DNA from: Parahoeflea olei
GTDB taxonomy: Bacteria > Pseudomonadota > Alphaproteobacteria > Rhizobiales > Rhizobiaceae
Direction of reading: 5' to 3'
Assembly (NCBI RefSeq): GCF_001703635.1
Contig: NZ_LQZT01000050.1
Span: 23,794 to 87,793 of the forward strand
Length of the DNA stretch: 64,000 nucleotides
In this document: positions 45,396-54,541 of the stretch, piece by piece
Layout of the letters: every line of letters starts with the position of its first letter
Position numbering within the stretch: position 1 is the stretch's first letter
Notes under the pieces: generated by a model
What the model saw: the letters and a program-made list of their open reading frames with translations, nothing else
Databases searched by the model: none
Told to the model about the DNA's origin: nothing
Translations under genes and position numbers: made by a program

Positions 45396-46880
45396 TCAGG
45401 CCTCCGCCAGCGCCGGGCGGCGCTCGATGCGGGCCGGGGCGCCGCAGGTTTCGAGGAAGAAACGGATCATCAGGTTCTGCGCCGACAGCATCCGGTACTC
45501 CGCGCTCGCCCGCCAGTCGCTGAGCGGCTGGTAGTCGTCGGCAAGTGCCGCGCGCGCCCGTTGCACGGTGTCCCAGCTCCAGGGCTGTCCGGTGATGGCC
45601 TTCTCCGCGCCGCCTGCGCGTTTCGGGGTGCCCGCCATGCCGCCGAAGGCGATCCGGGCGGTGCTGACCATCCCCTCCGCGTCGAGCCTGACCATGAAGG
45701 CCGCGCAGACCGCCGAGATGTCCTCGTCGCGGCGCTTGGAGATCTTGTAGACGGCGAAATAGGCGTCGTCCGCCAGCGCCGGCACGAACACGCTTTCGAC
45801 GAATTCGCCGGGCGCGCGGTCCTGCTTGCCGTACTCGATGAAGAAGGCCTCGAGCGGCAGCGTACGCCGCGCCTCGCCCTTGCGCAGCGTGACCGTGGCG
45901 CCCAGCGCGATCAGCGGCGGCGGCGTGTCGCCGATCGGCGATCCGTTGGCGATGTTGCCGCCGATGGTGCCCATGTTGCGCACCTGTTCGCCGCCGATCC
46001 GGTCCCACAGTTCCGCCATCTGCGGAAAGGCCGACACGATCGCGCCGCGCGCCGCGGTGTAGGACACGCCGGCGCCGAGCCGGATGCCGTCTTCGTCAAA
46101 GGAGACCTGCCTGAGCTCTTCGAGGTGGCCGACATGGATCACCGGCGCGATCTCGCGCATCTGCTTGGTCACCCACAATCCGACATCGGTGGAGCCCGCG
46201 ACGATGGTGGCCTTCGGATGATCCGCGTAGAGCGCCGCCAGGTCGTCGGCGTCGGCCGGAATCAGGGTCTGGCCGCGGGCGTGGTCGATCGTGATCCGGG
46301 CATGGTCGGCAAAACCCGTCAGCGTCTCGACGGTCTTTCCATAGGCCGCCACCAGCCGGTCGTTGTCCTCGTTGGGAATGGTCTTCGCCGCCGCCAGCGC
46401 CGCCCTGACGATCGGCTCGTAGCCGGTGCAGCGGCAGAGATTGCCCTGCAACTGCCGTTCGATCGCGTCTTCCGACGGTTCCGGGTCGGCAAGCCACAGC
46501 GCATGCAGCGAGGCGACGATGCCCGGCGTGCAGAAGCCGCATTGCGACCCGTGATGCTCGACCATCGCCTGCTGCACCGCGCTCAACTCGCCGTCCGGGC
46601 GGTTGAGATGCTCGATCGTGACCACATGGGTGGCGTCGAGCGAGCCCACGAAGCGGATGCAGGCATTGACGGTTTCGTAACTGAGCACGCCGTTGTCGAG
46701 GCGCCCCACCAGCACCGTGCAGGCGCCGCAATCGCCCTCCGCGCATCCTTCCTTGGTGCCCGTCAGCCGCTGCTCGAGCCTGAGCCAGTCAAGCAGCGTC
46801 GCATCCGGGGCGAAGCCTGAAAGCTCGACCGTCCGGTCATTGAGCAGGAAACGGATGAATGAGCGGTGCGTGGGGGCCAT
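45396..46880 (-). CDS. xdhA: Xanthine dehydrogenase small subunit (2Fe-2S and FAD)
   Basis: 494-residue subunit with two [2Fe-2S] domains and a FAD domain that passes electrons to NAD. Cluster ligands are in EGCAEGDCGACTVLVG (near residue 43), SQCGFCTPGIV (near residue 110) and GNLCRCTGYEP. The FAD domain has ATIVAGSTDVGLWV and GGNIANGSPIGDTPP near residue 326. Start at 46880 follows AGAGG; the in-frame extension is not conserved. It begins about 100 bases after the patatin gene on the same strand. Confidence 0.95.
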   Translation of the reverse strand: MAPTHRSFIRFLLNDRTVELSGFAPDATLLDWLRLEQRLTGTKEGCAEGDCGACTVLVGRLDNGVLSYETVNACIRFVGSLDATHVVTIEHLNRPDGELSAVQQAMVEHHGSQCGFCTPGIVASLHALWLADPEPSEDAIERQLQGNLCRCTGYEPIVRAALAAAKTIPNEDNDRLVAAYGKTVETLTGFADHARITIDHARGQTLIPADADDLAALYADHPKATIVAGSTDVGLWVTKQMREIAPVIHVGHLEELRQVSFDEDGIRLGAGVSYTAARGAIVSAFPQMAELWDRIGGEQVRNMGTIGGNIANGSPIGDTPPPLIALGATVTLRKGEARRTLPLEAFFIEYGKQDRAPGEFVESVFVPALADDAYFAVYKISKRRDEDISAVCAAFMVRLDAEGMVSTARIAFGGMAGTPKRAGGAEKAITGQPWSWDTVQRARAALADDYQPLSDWRASAEYRMLSAQNLMIRFFLETCGAPARIERRPALAEA

Positions 46881-46978
46881 GCTGCCTCTTGATTTTGAAC
46901 CATTTGGACAAAACCTATCCCACACCGATGCGTTGCGAAAGGGGACCCCCTGCATTCATCTGTTTCAGGAAAACCCGG

Positions 46979-48088
46979 TCAATCGCGCCGTTGCGACCCG
47001 TCGGGCTGGCGTGGTCCGGGCAGCCCCAGATACCGGCTCTCAAGATCCACCGTGGAAGCCTTGCCGATATGGTCGCGGTTGGTTTCGAGCCAGCTGTCCG
47101 CCGCCTCGCGGCCACGGTCGCGCAAACTGGTCAGGAACGGCCAGCTCACATCGAATTTCGAGGAGACGGGCAGGTCGCGCATGGCGTCGTCCGCGCGCAC
47201 CGAATGCACCAGGATATGGCGCATCCGGTCCTTGTACTCGTCCTTGAGCCAGTCCTGCTCGATCAGGCGGGTGACGAAATTGATCGCCCGCATCTCGTCA
47301 AGCAGCGAGGAGTTGAAGGAGATCTCGTTGATCCGGTTGAGAATTTCCGGTGCGGTCGTGGGCACCTCGTCGCGCTCCATCGGGTTGATGTGGACGATCA
47401 TGACGTCGCGGCTGTGGCAATTGTAGAAGAACGGAAACAGCGCCGGATTGCCCATGTAGCCGCCGTCCCAGTAATGCTCGCCGCCGATCTCGACGGCCTT
47501 GAACAGGAACGGCAGGCAGGCCGACGCCATCACCACGTCAAGATCGACCTCGCGGGTCTCGAACACCTTGACGCGGCCGCTGCGCACATTGGTGGCGCTC
47601 AGGAACAGCTTCGACTGGCACTGCGTGCGCAAGGCCTCGAAATCCACGCTTTCGGCCAGCAGGTCGCGCAGCGGATTGACGTCGAAAGGGTTGAATTCAT
47701 AGGGCGAGAAAGTCCGGGTGATGGTGTCGAAAGCCGCGTATCCCGCTGCCGCCAGCATGTCCATGCCGGGAATCGCGCTGTGCGGAAAGGCGCTGATGGG
47801 GGACCAGACCGTGCCGGCCCGGCTCGATTTGCGCCAGAACTCCTCGAGCGCCGCCTGTCCGCCGGTGCGCCCGCCTTCCATCATGCCATAGGCCAGCACC
47901 ACCGCGTTGACGGCGCCGGCGCTGGTGCCGGAAATGCCCTCGAAGCCGATATCCGGCTCGTCGAGCAGCCGGTCGATCACCCCCCAGGTGAAGGCGCCGT
48001 GCGCGCCTCCGCCCTGGAGTGCCAGGTTGATCATGCGCTCGCCTTCGGCGTCCGCCTTCACCTGGCCGTTGTGCTTCGCGCCGGTCAT
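46979..48088 (-). CDS. Patatin-like phospholipase/esterase
   Basis: 369-residue serine lipase of the patatin family. The oxyanion loop GGGAHGAFTWG (near residue 27), nucleophile GTSAGAVNAV (Ser near residue 55) and the DGG of WDGGYMGNPALFP (Asp near residue 210) form the Ser-Asp dyad. No signal peptide, so it should act inside the cell, on lipids or perhaps polyhydroxybutyrate granules given its neighbour. The ATG at 48088 overlaps the bdhA stop (ATGA), so it is coupled to the 3-hydroxybutyrate dehydrogenase gene. An internal ATG at 48034 is an alternative start. Confidence 0.9.
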   Translation of the reverse strand: MTGAKHNGQVKADAEGERMINLALQGGGAHGAFTWGVIDRLLDEPDIGFEGISGTSAGAVNAVVLAYGMMEGGRTGGQAALEEFWRKSSRAGTVWSPISAFPHSAIPGMDMLAAAGYAAFDTITRTFSPYEFNPFDVNPLRDLLAESVDFEALRTQCQSKLFLSATNVRSGRVKVFETREVDLDVVMASACLPFLFKAVEIGGEHYWDGGYMGNPALFPFFYNCHSRDVMIVHINPMERDEVPTTAPEILNRINEISFNSSLLDEMRAINFVTRLIEQDWLKDEYKDRMRHILVHSVRADDAMRDLPVSSKFDVSWPFLTSLRDRGREAADSWLETNRDHIGKASTVDLESRYLGLPGPRQPDGSQRRD

Positions 48089-48858
48089 TGCGCGGTCCAG
48101 CCGCCGTCGATCGAGAGTGCTGCGCCGGTGATCTGCGCCGCCTGATCGGAGGTCAGATACATCGCGAGCGAAGCGATCTGGCCGACCTGGACGAACTGCT
48201 TGGTGGGCTGCGCCTTCAGGATCACCTCGTTGATCACCTGCTCCTCGCTCATGTTGCGCGCCTTCGCCGTGTCGGCGATCTGGCCCGCCACCAGCGGCGT
48301 TTCCACATAGCCCGGGCAGATGGCGTTGGCGGTGATGCCGAATTCCGCGCCCTCGAGCGCCACCGTCTTGATCAGGCCCACGAGCCCGTGCTTGGCCGCC
48401 ACATAGGCGCTCTTGTAGGGGGAGGCGATCAGGCCGTGCGCGGAGGCCATGGCGACGATCCGGCCGAACTTCTGGCGTTTCATCACCGGCATGGCGGCGC
48501 GGATCAGGTGAAAGGCGGAACTCAGGTTGATGCCGATGATCGCGTCCCATTTTTCCGGCGGGAAATCCTCGATCTTTTCGACATGCTGGATACCGGCATT
48601 GGGGATGACCACGTCGACGCGGCCGAATTTCTTCTCGGTGGACGCGACCATGTCGGCGATCTCGTCGGGCTTGAGCATGTTGGCGCCGTGATAGATCACG
48701 TCGCCCGCGCCAAGCGCCGCGAGCCGTGCGCGGGTGGCCTCGATCTCGTCTTTCTTGCCCAGCCCGTTCAGGACGACATTGTGTCCTGCGATGGCGAAGG
48801 TCTCGGCCAGGCCGAGGCCGATGCCACTGGTCGATCCGGTGATGATGACGGTTTTCAT
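48085..48858 (-). CDS. bdhA: 3-Hydroxybutyrate dehydrogenase
   Basis: 257-residue short-chain dehydrogenase that oxidises D-3-hydroxybutyrate to acetoacetate during polyhydroxybutyrate use. NAD site TGSTSGIGLG (residues 7-16), NAGIQHVEKIEDFP near residue 87, catalytic Ser then YVAAKHG near residue 152, and the C-terminal SDQAAQITGAALSIDGGWTAQ region (residues about 238-257) match BdhA closely, including the final Gln region. AAAGGAC precedes the ATG at 48858. In Sinorhizobium meliloti bdhA is cotranscribed with xdhA and xdhB; the same order with a patatin gene added is seen here. Confidence 0.94.
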   Translation of the reverse strand: MKTVIITGSTSGIGLGLAETFAIAGHNVVLNGLGKKDEIEATRARLAALGAGDVIYHGANMLKPDEIADMVASTEKKFGRVDVVIPNAGIQHVEKIEDFPPEKWDAIIGINLSSAFHLIRAAMPVMKRQKFGRIVAMASAHGLIASPYKSAYVAAKHGLVGLIKTVALEGAEFGITANAICPGYVETPLVAGQIADTAKARNMSEEQVINEVILKAQPTKQFVQVGQIASLAMYLTSDQAAQITGAALSIDGGWTAQ

Positions 48859-49036
48859 GGCATTGTCCTTTCGTGGATGCTGCAATGCACAAGTAGGTTC
48901 TTGCCGCGGAGTTGCCAATCAAGATTCGGTGAAACCGCGCGATCCGGATCGTGAGCGCGGCTTGTCTCGCGCCCGATTCAGGTCCATGGAGAAGAGCACC
49001 TTCACCCGATCCTCCCCGTTCCGAAGGCCTTGAGCG

Positions 49037-50236
49037 ATGCACAGCGCGTCTCCCGGTTCCTCCCGCGACAGCCGCTCCGATGTGATGCGGACGGCCTTGG
49101 CCGGCGCGGTGGCGATGGCGGTGGCGATGGGGCTCGGACGCTTTTTCTACACGCCCGTGCTGCCGGCAATGATGGCGGGCCTCGGATTCGGACCGGCGGA
49201 AGCGGGCTGGATCGCCTCGGCCAACTATGCGGGCTACCTGCTCGGAGCGGTGCTTGCCGCCTATGGCTGGGCCGAGGGCATCGAGCGCCGGGTGGCGCTC
49301 GCGAGCCTCGCGGCGACCGCGCTGTTGCTGCTGGCCATGGGCGTGTCGAGCAGTCTCGCCGTTCTGGTGACGATCCGCTTCCTTGCCGGGCTCGCCAGCG
49401 CCTTCGCCATGATCTTCACCACGGCCATCGTGCTGTCGCACGGCCTGGCGGCAGGGCGGACGGAGGTGCAGGCCGTGCATTTCGGCGGCGTCGGCTCCGG
49501 CATGGCCGTCTCCGCCCTGATGTTTGCGGTGCTGGTGCTGGCCGAAGGCGGCTGGCGCACGGCCTGGATCCTCGCCGCGGTCCTCTCCGTTGGTGGCATC
49601 GCCGCGGTCGCCCGGCTCCTGCCGGCGGGCGTGGTGCGGCTGGGGCCGGCCCGCAAGGAGCCGCCGCTGGTCTGGAGCAGGCCGCTGGTCGCCCTCACGC
49701 TCGCCTACGGGATCTTCGGCTTCGGCTACATCGTCACGGCCACGTTCCTGGTGGCGATCGTGCGCGGCGGCGGCGGCTCCTCGCTGTTCGAGGCCGGCGT
49801 CTGGCTGCTGGCCGGACTCGCCGCGGCACCGTCGGTCGCCTACTGGATGCCCGCCGTCCGGCGCATCGGCCTGGTCAATGTCTATGCGCTCGGCTGCCTG
49901 GTCGAGGCGCTGGGGGTGGCCGCGAGCGTGCTGGTGGGCCTTCCGTGGGGACCGGTCGCAGGTGCGGTGCTGCTCGGCGCAACCTTCATCGCCGTCACCG
50001 CCTTCGGGCTGCAGGCCGGTCGCGCGCATGCCGGCGCAAGCCCGCGTCGCGCGCTGGCGCTGATGACCGCGGCCTTCGGCACCGGGCAGATCATCGGTCC
50101 GGTTGCGGCCGGATATCTCGCCGACCGGTCGGGATCCTACACCTCGGCAAGCCTGCTCGCGGCGGCTGGACTGCTGGCCGCAGCCGGCCTGATCTTTGGC
50201 CTGGGCCGCGTTCCGCCCGCCGCTGGCGCTGCGTGA
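49037..50236 (+). CDS. YbfB/YjiJ family MFS transporter
   Basis: 399-residue membrane protein with twelve predicted helices. The opening GLGRFFYTPVLPAMMAGLGF (after about residue 32) and AEAGWIASANYAGYLLGA are the family signature of YbfB/YjiJ transporters. Substrates are unknown. Glycine- and alanine-rich helices and a later GTGQIIGPVAAGYLADRSGSY loop are normal. The ATG at 49037 has only a weak ribosome site; an ATG at 49085 is a possible alternative. It is divergent from bdhA. Confidence 0.88.
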   Translation: MHSASPGSSRDSRSDVMRTALAGAVAMAVAMGLGRFFYTPVLPAMMAGLGFGPAEAGWIASANYAGYLLGAVLAAYGWAEGIERRVALASLAATALLLLAMGVSSSLAVLVTIRFLAGLASAFAMIFTTAIVLSHGLAAGRTEVQAVHFGGVGSGMAVSALMFAVLVLAEGGWRTAWILAAVLSVGGIAAVARLLPAGVVRLGPARKEPPLVWSRPLVALTLAYGIFGFGYIVTATFLVAIVRGGGGSSLFEAGVWLLAGLAAAPSVAYWMPAVRRIGLVNVYALGCLVEALGVAASVLVGLPWGPVAGAVLLGATFIAVTAFGLQAGRAHAGASPRRALALMTAAFGTGQIIGPVAAGYLADRSGSYTSASLLAAAGLLAAAGLIFGLGRVPPAAGAA

Positions 50237-50420
50237 GGCGGTGGCCTTGAAGCGGCGGCATATCCCCGCGCGCCGTTTGCCGGCGGGTCACTGCCAAGCA
50301 CAATGGCGTGAAGCCTGGCACGCCCGCATTGCCGTATCGGCCGCGGTGTCCTAGGTAAGCTGCCGACTGACGACGAATCAGCGCCCGCTCCCGCAGGCCC
50401 CCATCGAGGATCCACGCCCC

Positions 50421-51758
50421 GTGTTCGAATCGTTCTTCCCCCGGCCGAAACTGTTCTTCTCCTCCGTGCTGATCTGGGCCGCGCTCGGCATCCTGATCTG
50501 GTACACGGTGGGCGATGCGATCGGCTCCGCGCTCGGCTTTCCGCTGCCGACCGGCGAGCAGGAACCCGTGATCGGGATTGCCTATTTCTACACGCCGGAA
50601 TTTCTCTGGTTCTACGTGTTCTACACCGTCTGGACGCTGCTGTTCGCGGCCTTCTGGTTCGTCTACTCGCCGCACAAATGGCAGATGTGGTCGATCCTGG
50701 GATCGATCTTCATCCTGTTCACCACCTATTTCGGCGTGCAGGTTTCCGTTGCCATCAACAACTGGCGGCGACCGTTCTTCGACACCTTCCAGGAAGCGCT
50801 CAAGGGCGATGGCTCGGTGACCGCCTGGGACCTTTACAGCCTGACCTTCCTGTTCGCCGAAATCGCCTTCGTCTCGATGGGCGTGTTCGTGGTCACCCGC
50901 TTCTTCGTCTCGCATTACGTGTTCCGCTGGCGCACGGCGATGAACGATTTCTACATGGAGCGCTGGCCGCGCGTCCGCCACATCGAGGGCGCCTCGCAGC
51001 GTGTCCAGGAAGACACCATGCGCTTCGCCTCGATCGTGGAAGGGCTCGGCGTCGCCTTCGTCAACGCGATCATGACGCTGGTGGCCTTCCTTCCGGTGCT
51101 GTGGGGCCTGTCGCAATACGTCACCGAACTGCCGATCGTGGGCGAGATCCCGCATGCCTTGTTCGTGGCGCTGATCTTCTGGGCGATCTTCGGCACCGCG
51201 CTTCTGAGCCTTGTCGGCATCAAGCTGCCCGGCCTCGAATTCCGCAACCAGCGCGTCGAGGCCGCCTACCGCAAGGAACTGGTCTATGGCGAGGACGATC
51301 CCGACCGCGCCCAGCCGCCGACCGTGGCCGAGCTGTTCAACAATGTGCGGAAGAATTATTTCCGCCTCTACTTCCACTACATGTATTTCAATATCGCCCG
51401 CGGCTTCTACCTGCAGGCCGACAATATCTATGTCGACATCCTGCTGGTGCCGACCATCGTTGCCGGCAAGATCACGCTCGGCATCTGGCAGCAGATCCTC
51501 ACCGCCTTCGGGCAGGTGTCGAACTCGTTCCAGTTCCTGATCAATTTCGACGGCCAGGATCTGGCGCCGGCCATCCCCCTTTTGTCCATCTACAAGCGCC
51601 TCAGGGCCTTCGAGGCGGTGTTCCGCGGCGAGGAACTCGACGAGATCGACCGCAAGTATCTCGAACGCCAGGCGGCCGGCATCCAGCCGAGCCCCGCCGA
51701 TCCGTCGCCCGGAGCGGGCGGCCCCGAGCGGACCCAGTCCTTCGAGGAAAAACAGTAG
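50421..51758 (+). CDS. SbmA/BacA-like peptide transporter
   Basis: 445-residue inner-membrane protein of the SbmA/BacA family, proton-driven importers of antimicrobial peptides that are essential for symbiosis in some rhizobia. It has about seven helices. Conserved pieces are FFSSVLIWAALGILIWY, VAINNWRRPFFDTFQEAL (near residue 110), RWRTAMNDFYMERWPRVRHI (about 170-189) and RIEGASQRVQED-like EGASQRVQEDTMRFA. The last 35 residues are a polar tail. GTG at 50421 has GAGGA ten bases upstream. A strong terminator follows the stop. Confidence 0.93.
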   Translation: MFESFFPRPKLFFSSVLIWAALGILIWYTVGDAIGSALGFPLPTGEQEPVIGIAYFYTPEFLWFYVFYTVWTLLFAAFWFVYSPHKWQMWSILGSIFILFTTYFGVQVSVAINNWRRPFFDTFQEALKGDGSVTAWDLYSLTFLFAEIAFVSMGVFVVTRFFVSHYVFRWRTAMNDFYMERWPRVRHIEGASQRVQEDTMRFASIVEGLGVAFVNAIMTLVAFLPVLWGLSQYVTELPIVGEIPHALFVALIFWAIFGTALLSLVGIKLPGLEFRNQRVEAAYRKELVYGEDDPDRAQPPTVAELFNNVRKNYFRLYFHYMYFNIARGFYLQADNIYVDILLVPTIVAGKITLGIWQQILTAFGQVSNSFQFLINFDGQDLAPAIPLLSIYKRLRAFEAVFRGEELDEIDRKYLERQAAGIQPSPADPSPGAGGPERTQSFEEKQ

Positions 51759-51762
51759 GCAC

Positions 51763-51793
51763 AAGGCCGGCGACTGGTGTCGCCGGCCTTTTC
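51763..51793 (+). terminator. Intrinsic terminator after the BacA-like gene
   Basis: Perfect 12-bp stem AAGGCCGGCGAC/GTCGCCGGCCTT with a TGGT loop, followed by TTTTCC... (T-run within the stem end). It begins four bases past the stop at 51758. The A-rich left arm lets it act for the opposing deacetylase gene as well, although that gene ends at 51820. Confidence 0.85.
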
Positions 51794-51819
51794 CATTTCC
51801 TGCGGGGCAGCGGTGTTTG

Positions 51820-52869
51820 TCAGGTCGCCGAGCGGCTGGCAGTCTTCAGCTGCGAGAGCGCTTCGGAATAGGTCACGCATTCGACGTCCGGCTTGCCGCA
51901 GACATCGGTCAGCAGCGTTTCCAGCGCGTCCCAGTAGGCCCCGCCATTCATCGGCACGAAATGAAAGCCGAGCTGCAGCGGGATGCGCGCGCCGTCATAC
52001 TGCTCCCGGAAGGCGGCCTCGAAAGCCGTGAGCGAGCGTTCCTCGAACTCCGCCTTGTGCTCCGGCGTTTCCTCGGCCTTGGAATGGCGGACGAAGAGAT
52101 TGTAGTCCATCGCGATCACCCGGCGCTCATGCGGCCCCTCGGGGATCAGCGGCAGCGCGAAGCGGGCTGGCTTTCGCTTGGTGTCGGGCACGGCCGGGCC
52201 GCGCGAGACGGTGCTTGCGTCATAGGCAAAGCCATGCTCGGCGAGCGCCGCAAACAAGCCCTCGCCGGACGACAGATAGGGCGCGCGGAACCCCTTGACG
52301 GAATTTTCGGCCATTTCCTGCCAGCCGTCCGGTTCCTTGTCCTTCTGGCCGATGGTCGTCCAGGCGGTCCTGAGTGCGGCGTCGAACTGGTCGAATTCCT
52401 GCGACCATTGCGCTTTCGTCCAGGCGCCGCCGTCGAAATGCCCGCAACCATGGCTGCCGATTTCGTGGCCGGCCCGATAGGCCGTCCAGATATGATTGAG
52501 CCGGTTTTCGACATCGGCGTGATCCGGCGCAAAGCCGATATTGGACGCACCCGCCGATTTTCCGGGCGCCGTGTAGCCCTTCCGCTCGGCCTTGCTCATC
52601 AGGAAAGTGCAGGACAGGAAATAGGTGAAATGCGCGCCGGTCTTCTCCGCCATCTTCAGGCTGCGCTCCCACATGACATTGTCATGGGCGCCGTCGAAGG
52701 ACACGATCACCAGCTGTGCGGGCCGGCTTTCCGCCTGCGCGGCAGGTATCGCCGCGGTCACGGCCAATCCGCCGAGCACAAGCGCCGGCAGTGCCTTGGC
52801 CAGGCGGCGTGCGGGACGGGCGGAGACGGCGGGACGGGGGAGGCGGGAGGGGTTCGCGGGGGCGGTCAT
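51820..52869 (-). CDS. Secreted polysaccharide deacetylase family protein
   Basis: 349-residue NodB-homology-like protein. An N-terminal signal-type segment (about residues 25-46, ending AAQAES) directs export. The catalytic region has VSFDGAHDN near residue 55 (metal Asp pair of the fold) and HEIGSHGCGHFDGG near residue 135 with the His-x3-His metal site. A late FHFVPMNGGAYWDALE is typical of this subgroup. It probably removes acyl groups from a cell-surface or extracellular polysaccharide. It is convergent with the BacA-like gene. Confidence 0.87.
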   Translation of the reverse strand: MTAPANPSRLPRPAVSARPARRLAKALPALVLGGLAVTAAIPAAQAESRPAQLVIVSFDGAHDNVMWERSLKMAEKTGAHFTYFLSCTFLMSKAERKGYTAPGKSAGASNIGFAPDHADVENRLNHIWTAYRAGHEIGSHGCGHFDGGAWTKAQWSQEFDQFDAALRTAWTTIGQKDKEPDGWQEMAENSVKGFRAPYLSSGEGLFAALAEHGFAYDASTVSRGPAVPDTKRKPARFALPLIPEGPHERRVIAMDYNLFVRHSKAEETPEHKAEFEERSLTAFEAAFREQYDGARIPLQLGFHFVPMNGGAYWDALETLLTDVCGKPDVECVTYSEALSQLKTASRSAT

Positions 52870-53102
52870 GAGGCTTGGCAATCCGGACTTTGGCGTGATG
52901 CAACAGGGGCCTGATGTCCTGGGGGGCAAATGCGGCAGGGGTGTGAACGGTGGGACGAAAGCGCGCTGGCACGGCTCTGATGCCTGCGTCCGAATGAACC
53001 GGTGATTGCGGCTTCGGCCGGCTTCTCATCCGCCGCTGGCCGGGCTATGGTCGCCCCGACACGCGGCCGGGAGCGACCCGGACGCCGAAATGGAGGTTTG
53101 GA

Positions 53103-53690
53103 ATGATCTGGCTAGTCATCGGACTTGTGCTGTTCCTGGGCGTTCACTCTGTCCGCATCTTCGCGCCCGAGTTTCGCCGGGCGCAGATCGAGGCGCGCGG
53201 GCTCAACACCTGGAAGGGCATCTATTCGGTGGCCTCGATCGTCGGGTTCGTCATCCTCGTCTGGGGCTTCAACATCGCCCGCCAGGATCCGGTCGTCTTC
53301 TGGGTCGCGCCGGTCTGGATGAGCCATCTGGTGGCGCTGCTGATGGTTTTCGTGATGATCCTGCTGGTGGCCTCGCAGGTTCCCGCCGGCCGCATCAAGG
53401 CCGCCGTCAAGCACCCGATGCTGCTGGCGGTCAAGATCTGGGCGCTCGCGCATCTGCTGGTCAATGGCGATCTCGCCTCGGTGGTGCTGTTCGGCGCATT
53501 CCTGGTGTGGGCGATCATCGACCGGATCTCGGAGAAGAAGCGGTTGCGCGCCGGCCTGACGACCAACCCCGTGGCAGGCCCGGTCAAGTGGGACATCATC
53601 TCCGTCGTCGGCGGCCTGGTGCTCTATGTGGCCTTCCTGATGTTCCTGCACGAATGGCTGATCGGGGTGGCGCCGATCCCCGGGCTGTAA
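53103..53690 (+). CDS. NnrU family membrane protein
   Basis: 195-residue protein with five or six hydrophobic helices. The start MIWLVIGLVLFLGVHSVRIF and the central AVKHPMLLAVKIWALAHLLVNGD (about residues 101-120 carry the core His and Trp) are characteristic of NnrU, first found in nitric-oxide-responsive denitrification loci and related to eukaryotic nurim and bacterial isoprenylcysteine methyltransferase-like proteins. The reaction is not established. GGAGGT lies upstream. No denitrification genes are nearby. Confidence 0.9.
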   Translation: MIWLVIGLVLFLGVHSVRIFAPEFRRAQIEARGLNTWKGIYSVASIVGFVILVWGFNIARQDPVVFWVAPVWMSHLVALLMVFVMILLVASQVPAGRIKAAVKHPMLLAVKIWALAHLLVNGDLASVVLFGAFLVWAIIDRISEKKRLRAGLTTNPVAGPVKWDIISVVGGLVLYVAFLMFLHEWLIGVAPIPGL

Positions 53691-53696
53691 CCGAAA

Positions 53697-53732
53697 GGGG
53701 GCGGCGCCGGGCGCTTTTGGCGCCGTACCCCC
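53697..53732 (+). terminator. GC-rich hairpin after nnrU
   Basis: Inner 6-bp repeat GGCGCC/GGCGCC with a 10-base loop is enclosed by GGGGG/CCCCC, forming an interrupted stem just after the nnrU stop. It has no T-run (CCCCCTTAC follows), so termination would be weak. Confidence 0.35.
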
Positions 53733-53820
53733 TTACACAATCCGCAAAATCGGCTAGAAGGCCCCACACGACGCCGCTTCACGCACGCTTTCAAGAGGAC
53801 CGGCCAGCGCCGGTGACGCC

Positions 53821-54492
53821 ATGGCAGACGACAATTCGACATTTATCCGCGAGGTCAACGAGGATCTGCGCTCGGATTACATGAAGGCGCTGTGGAAGCG
53901 GTTCCGGTTTTTCATCCTGGCCGTGGCGATCGGCATCGTCGTTGCCACCGCCGGCCTGCGCGGCTGGCAGTACTGGACGGAAACCACCGCCGCCAAATCG
54001 GGCGACGTCTTCCTTGCGGCGCTGGAAAAGGCGCGCACCGGCGACACCGATGCGGCGCTGGCCGAATTCAAGGATCTCGAAACCACCGGTTACGGCTCCT
54101 ATCCGGTGCTCGCCAAGATGCGGGCCGCCACGGTGCTCGCCGACCGGGGCGAGGCCGATGCGGCGATCGCCGCCTTCTCCGAGATCGGCAAGGACACCGC
54201 ACAGCCGGTCGCCATCCGCGATGCGGCGCGCCTGCGCGCGGCCTATCTGCTGGTCGATCACGGCAGCTATGACGATGTTTCCGCACAGGTCGAGGTGCTG
54301 GCGGTGGCCGGCAATCCGGCGCGCCACTCGGCACGCGATGCGCTCGGTCTCGCCGCCTTCAAGGCAGGCGACCTGAAGCAGGCATCCGACTGGTTCGAAG
54401 CCATCGCCGCCGACAACCAGACGCCGAACGGCATCCGGACACGGGCCGGCCTCATGCTCGACATGATTGCCGCCCAGGGCGGCGCATCCTGA
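53821..54492 (+). CDS. YfgM-like tetratricopeptide membrane protein
   Basis: 223-residue protein: a cytoplasmic tail with FIREVNEDLRSDYMKALWKR, one transmembrane helix (about residues 30-48) and a periplasmic helical domain of TPR-like repeats with KSGDVFLAALEKARTGDTD and NPARHSARDALGLAAFKAGD. This is the YfgM layout, an ancillary subunit of the SecYEG translocon that interacts with the chaperone PpiD. As in other proteobacteria it lies upstream of der. The bamB gene usually found between them is absent; only 49 bases separate the two genes. Confidence 0.88.
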   Translation: MADDNSTFIREVNEDLRSDYMKALWKRFRFFILAVAIGIVVATAGLRGWQYWTETTAAKSGDVFLAALEKARTGDTDAALAEFKDLETTGYGSYPVLAKMRAATVLADRGEADAAIAAFSEIGKDTAQPVAIRDAARLRAAYLLVDHGSYDDVSAQVEVLAVAGNPARHSARDALGLAAFKAGDLKQASDWFEAIAADNQTPNGIRTRAGLMLDMIAAQGGAS

Positions 54493-54541
54493 TCGCTCCG
54501 GCGCCCGGGGCATTGAAGTCGCCAGCGGGCAAGGATTACCC

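Noticed and set aside
43059..45534. Very long plus-strand frame antisense to xdhB
   Set aside because: Composition-driven; the minus strand holds a complete molybdenum hydroxylase subunit.
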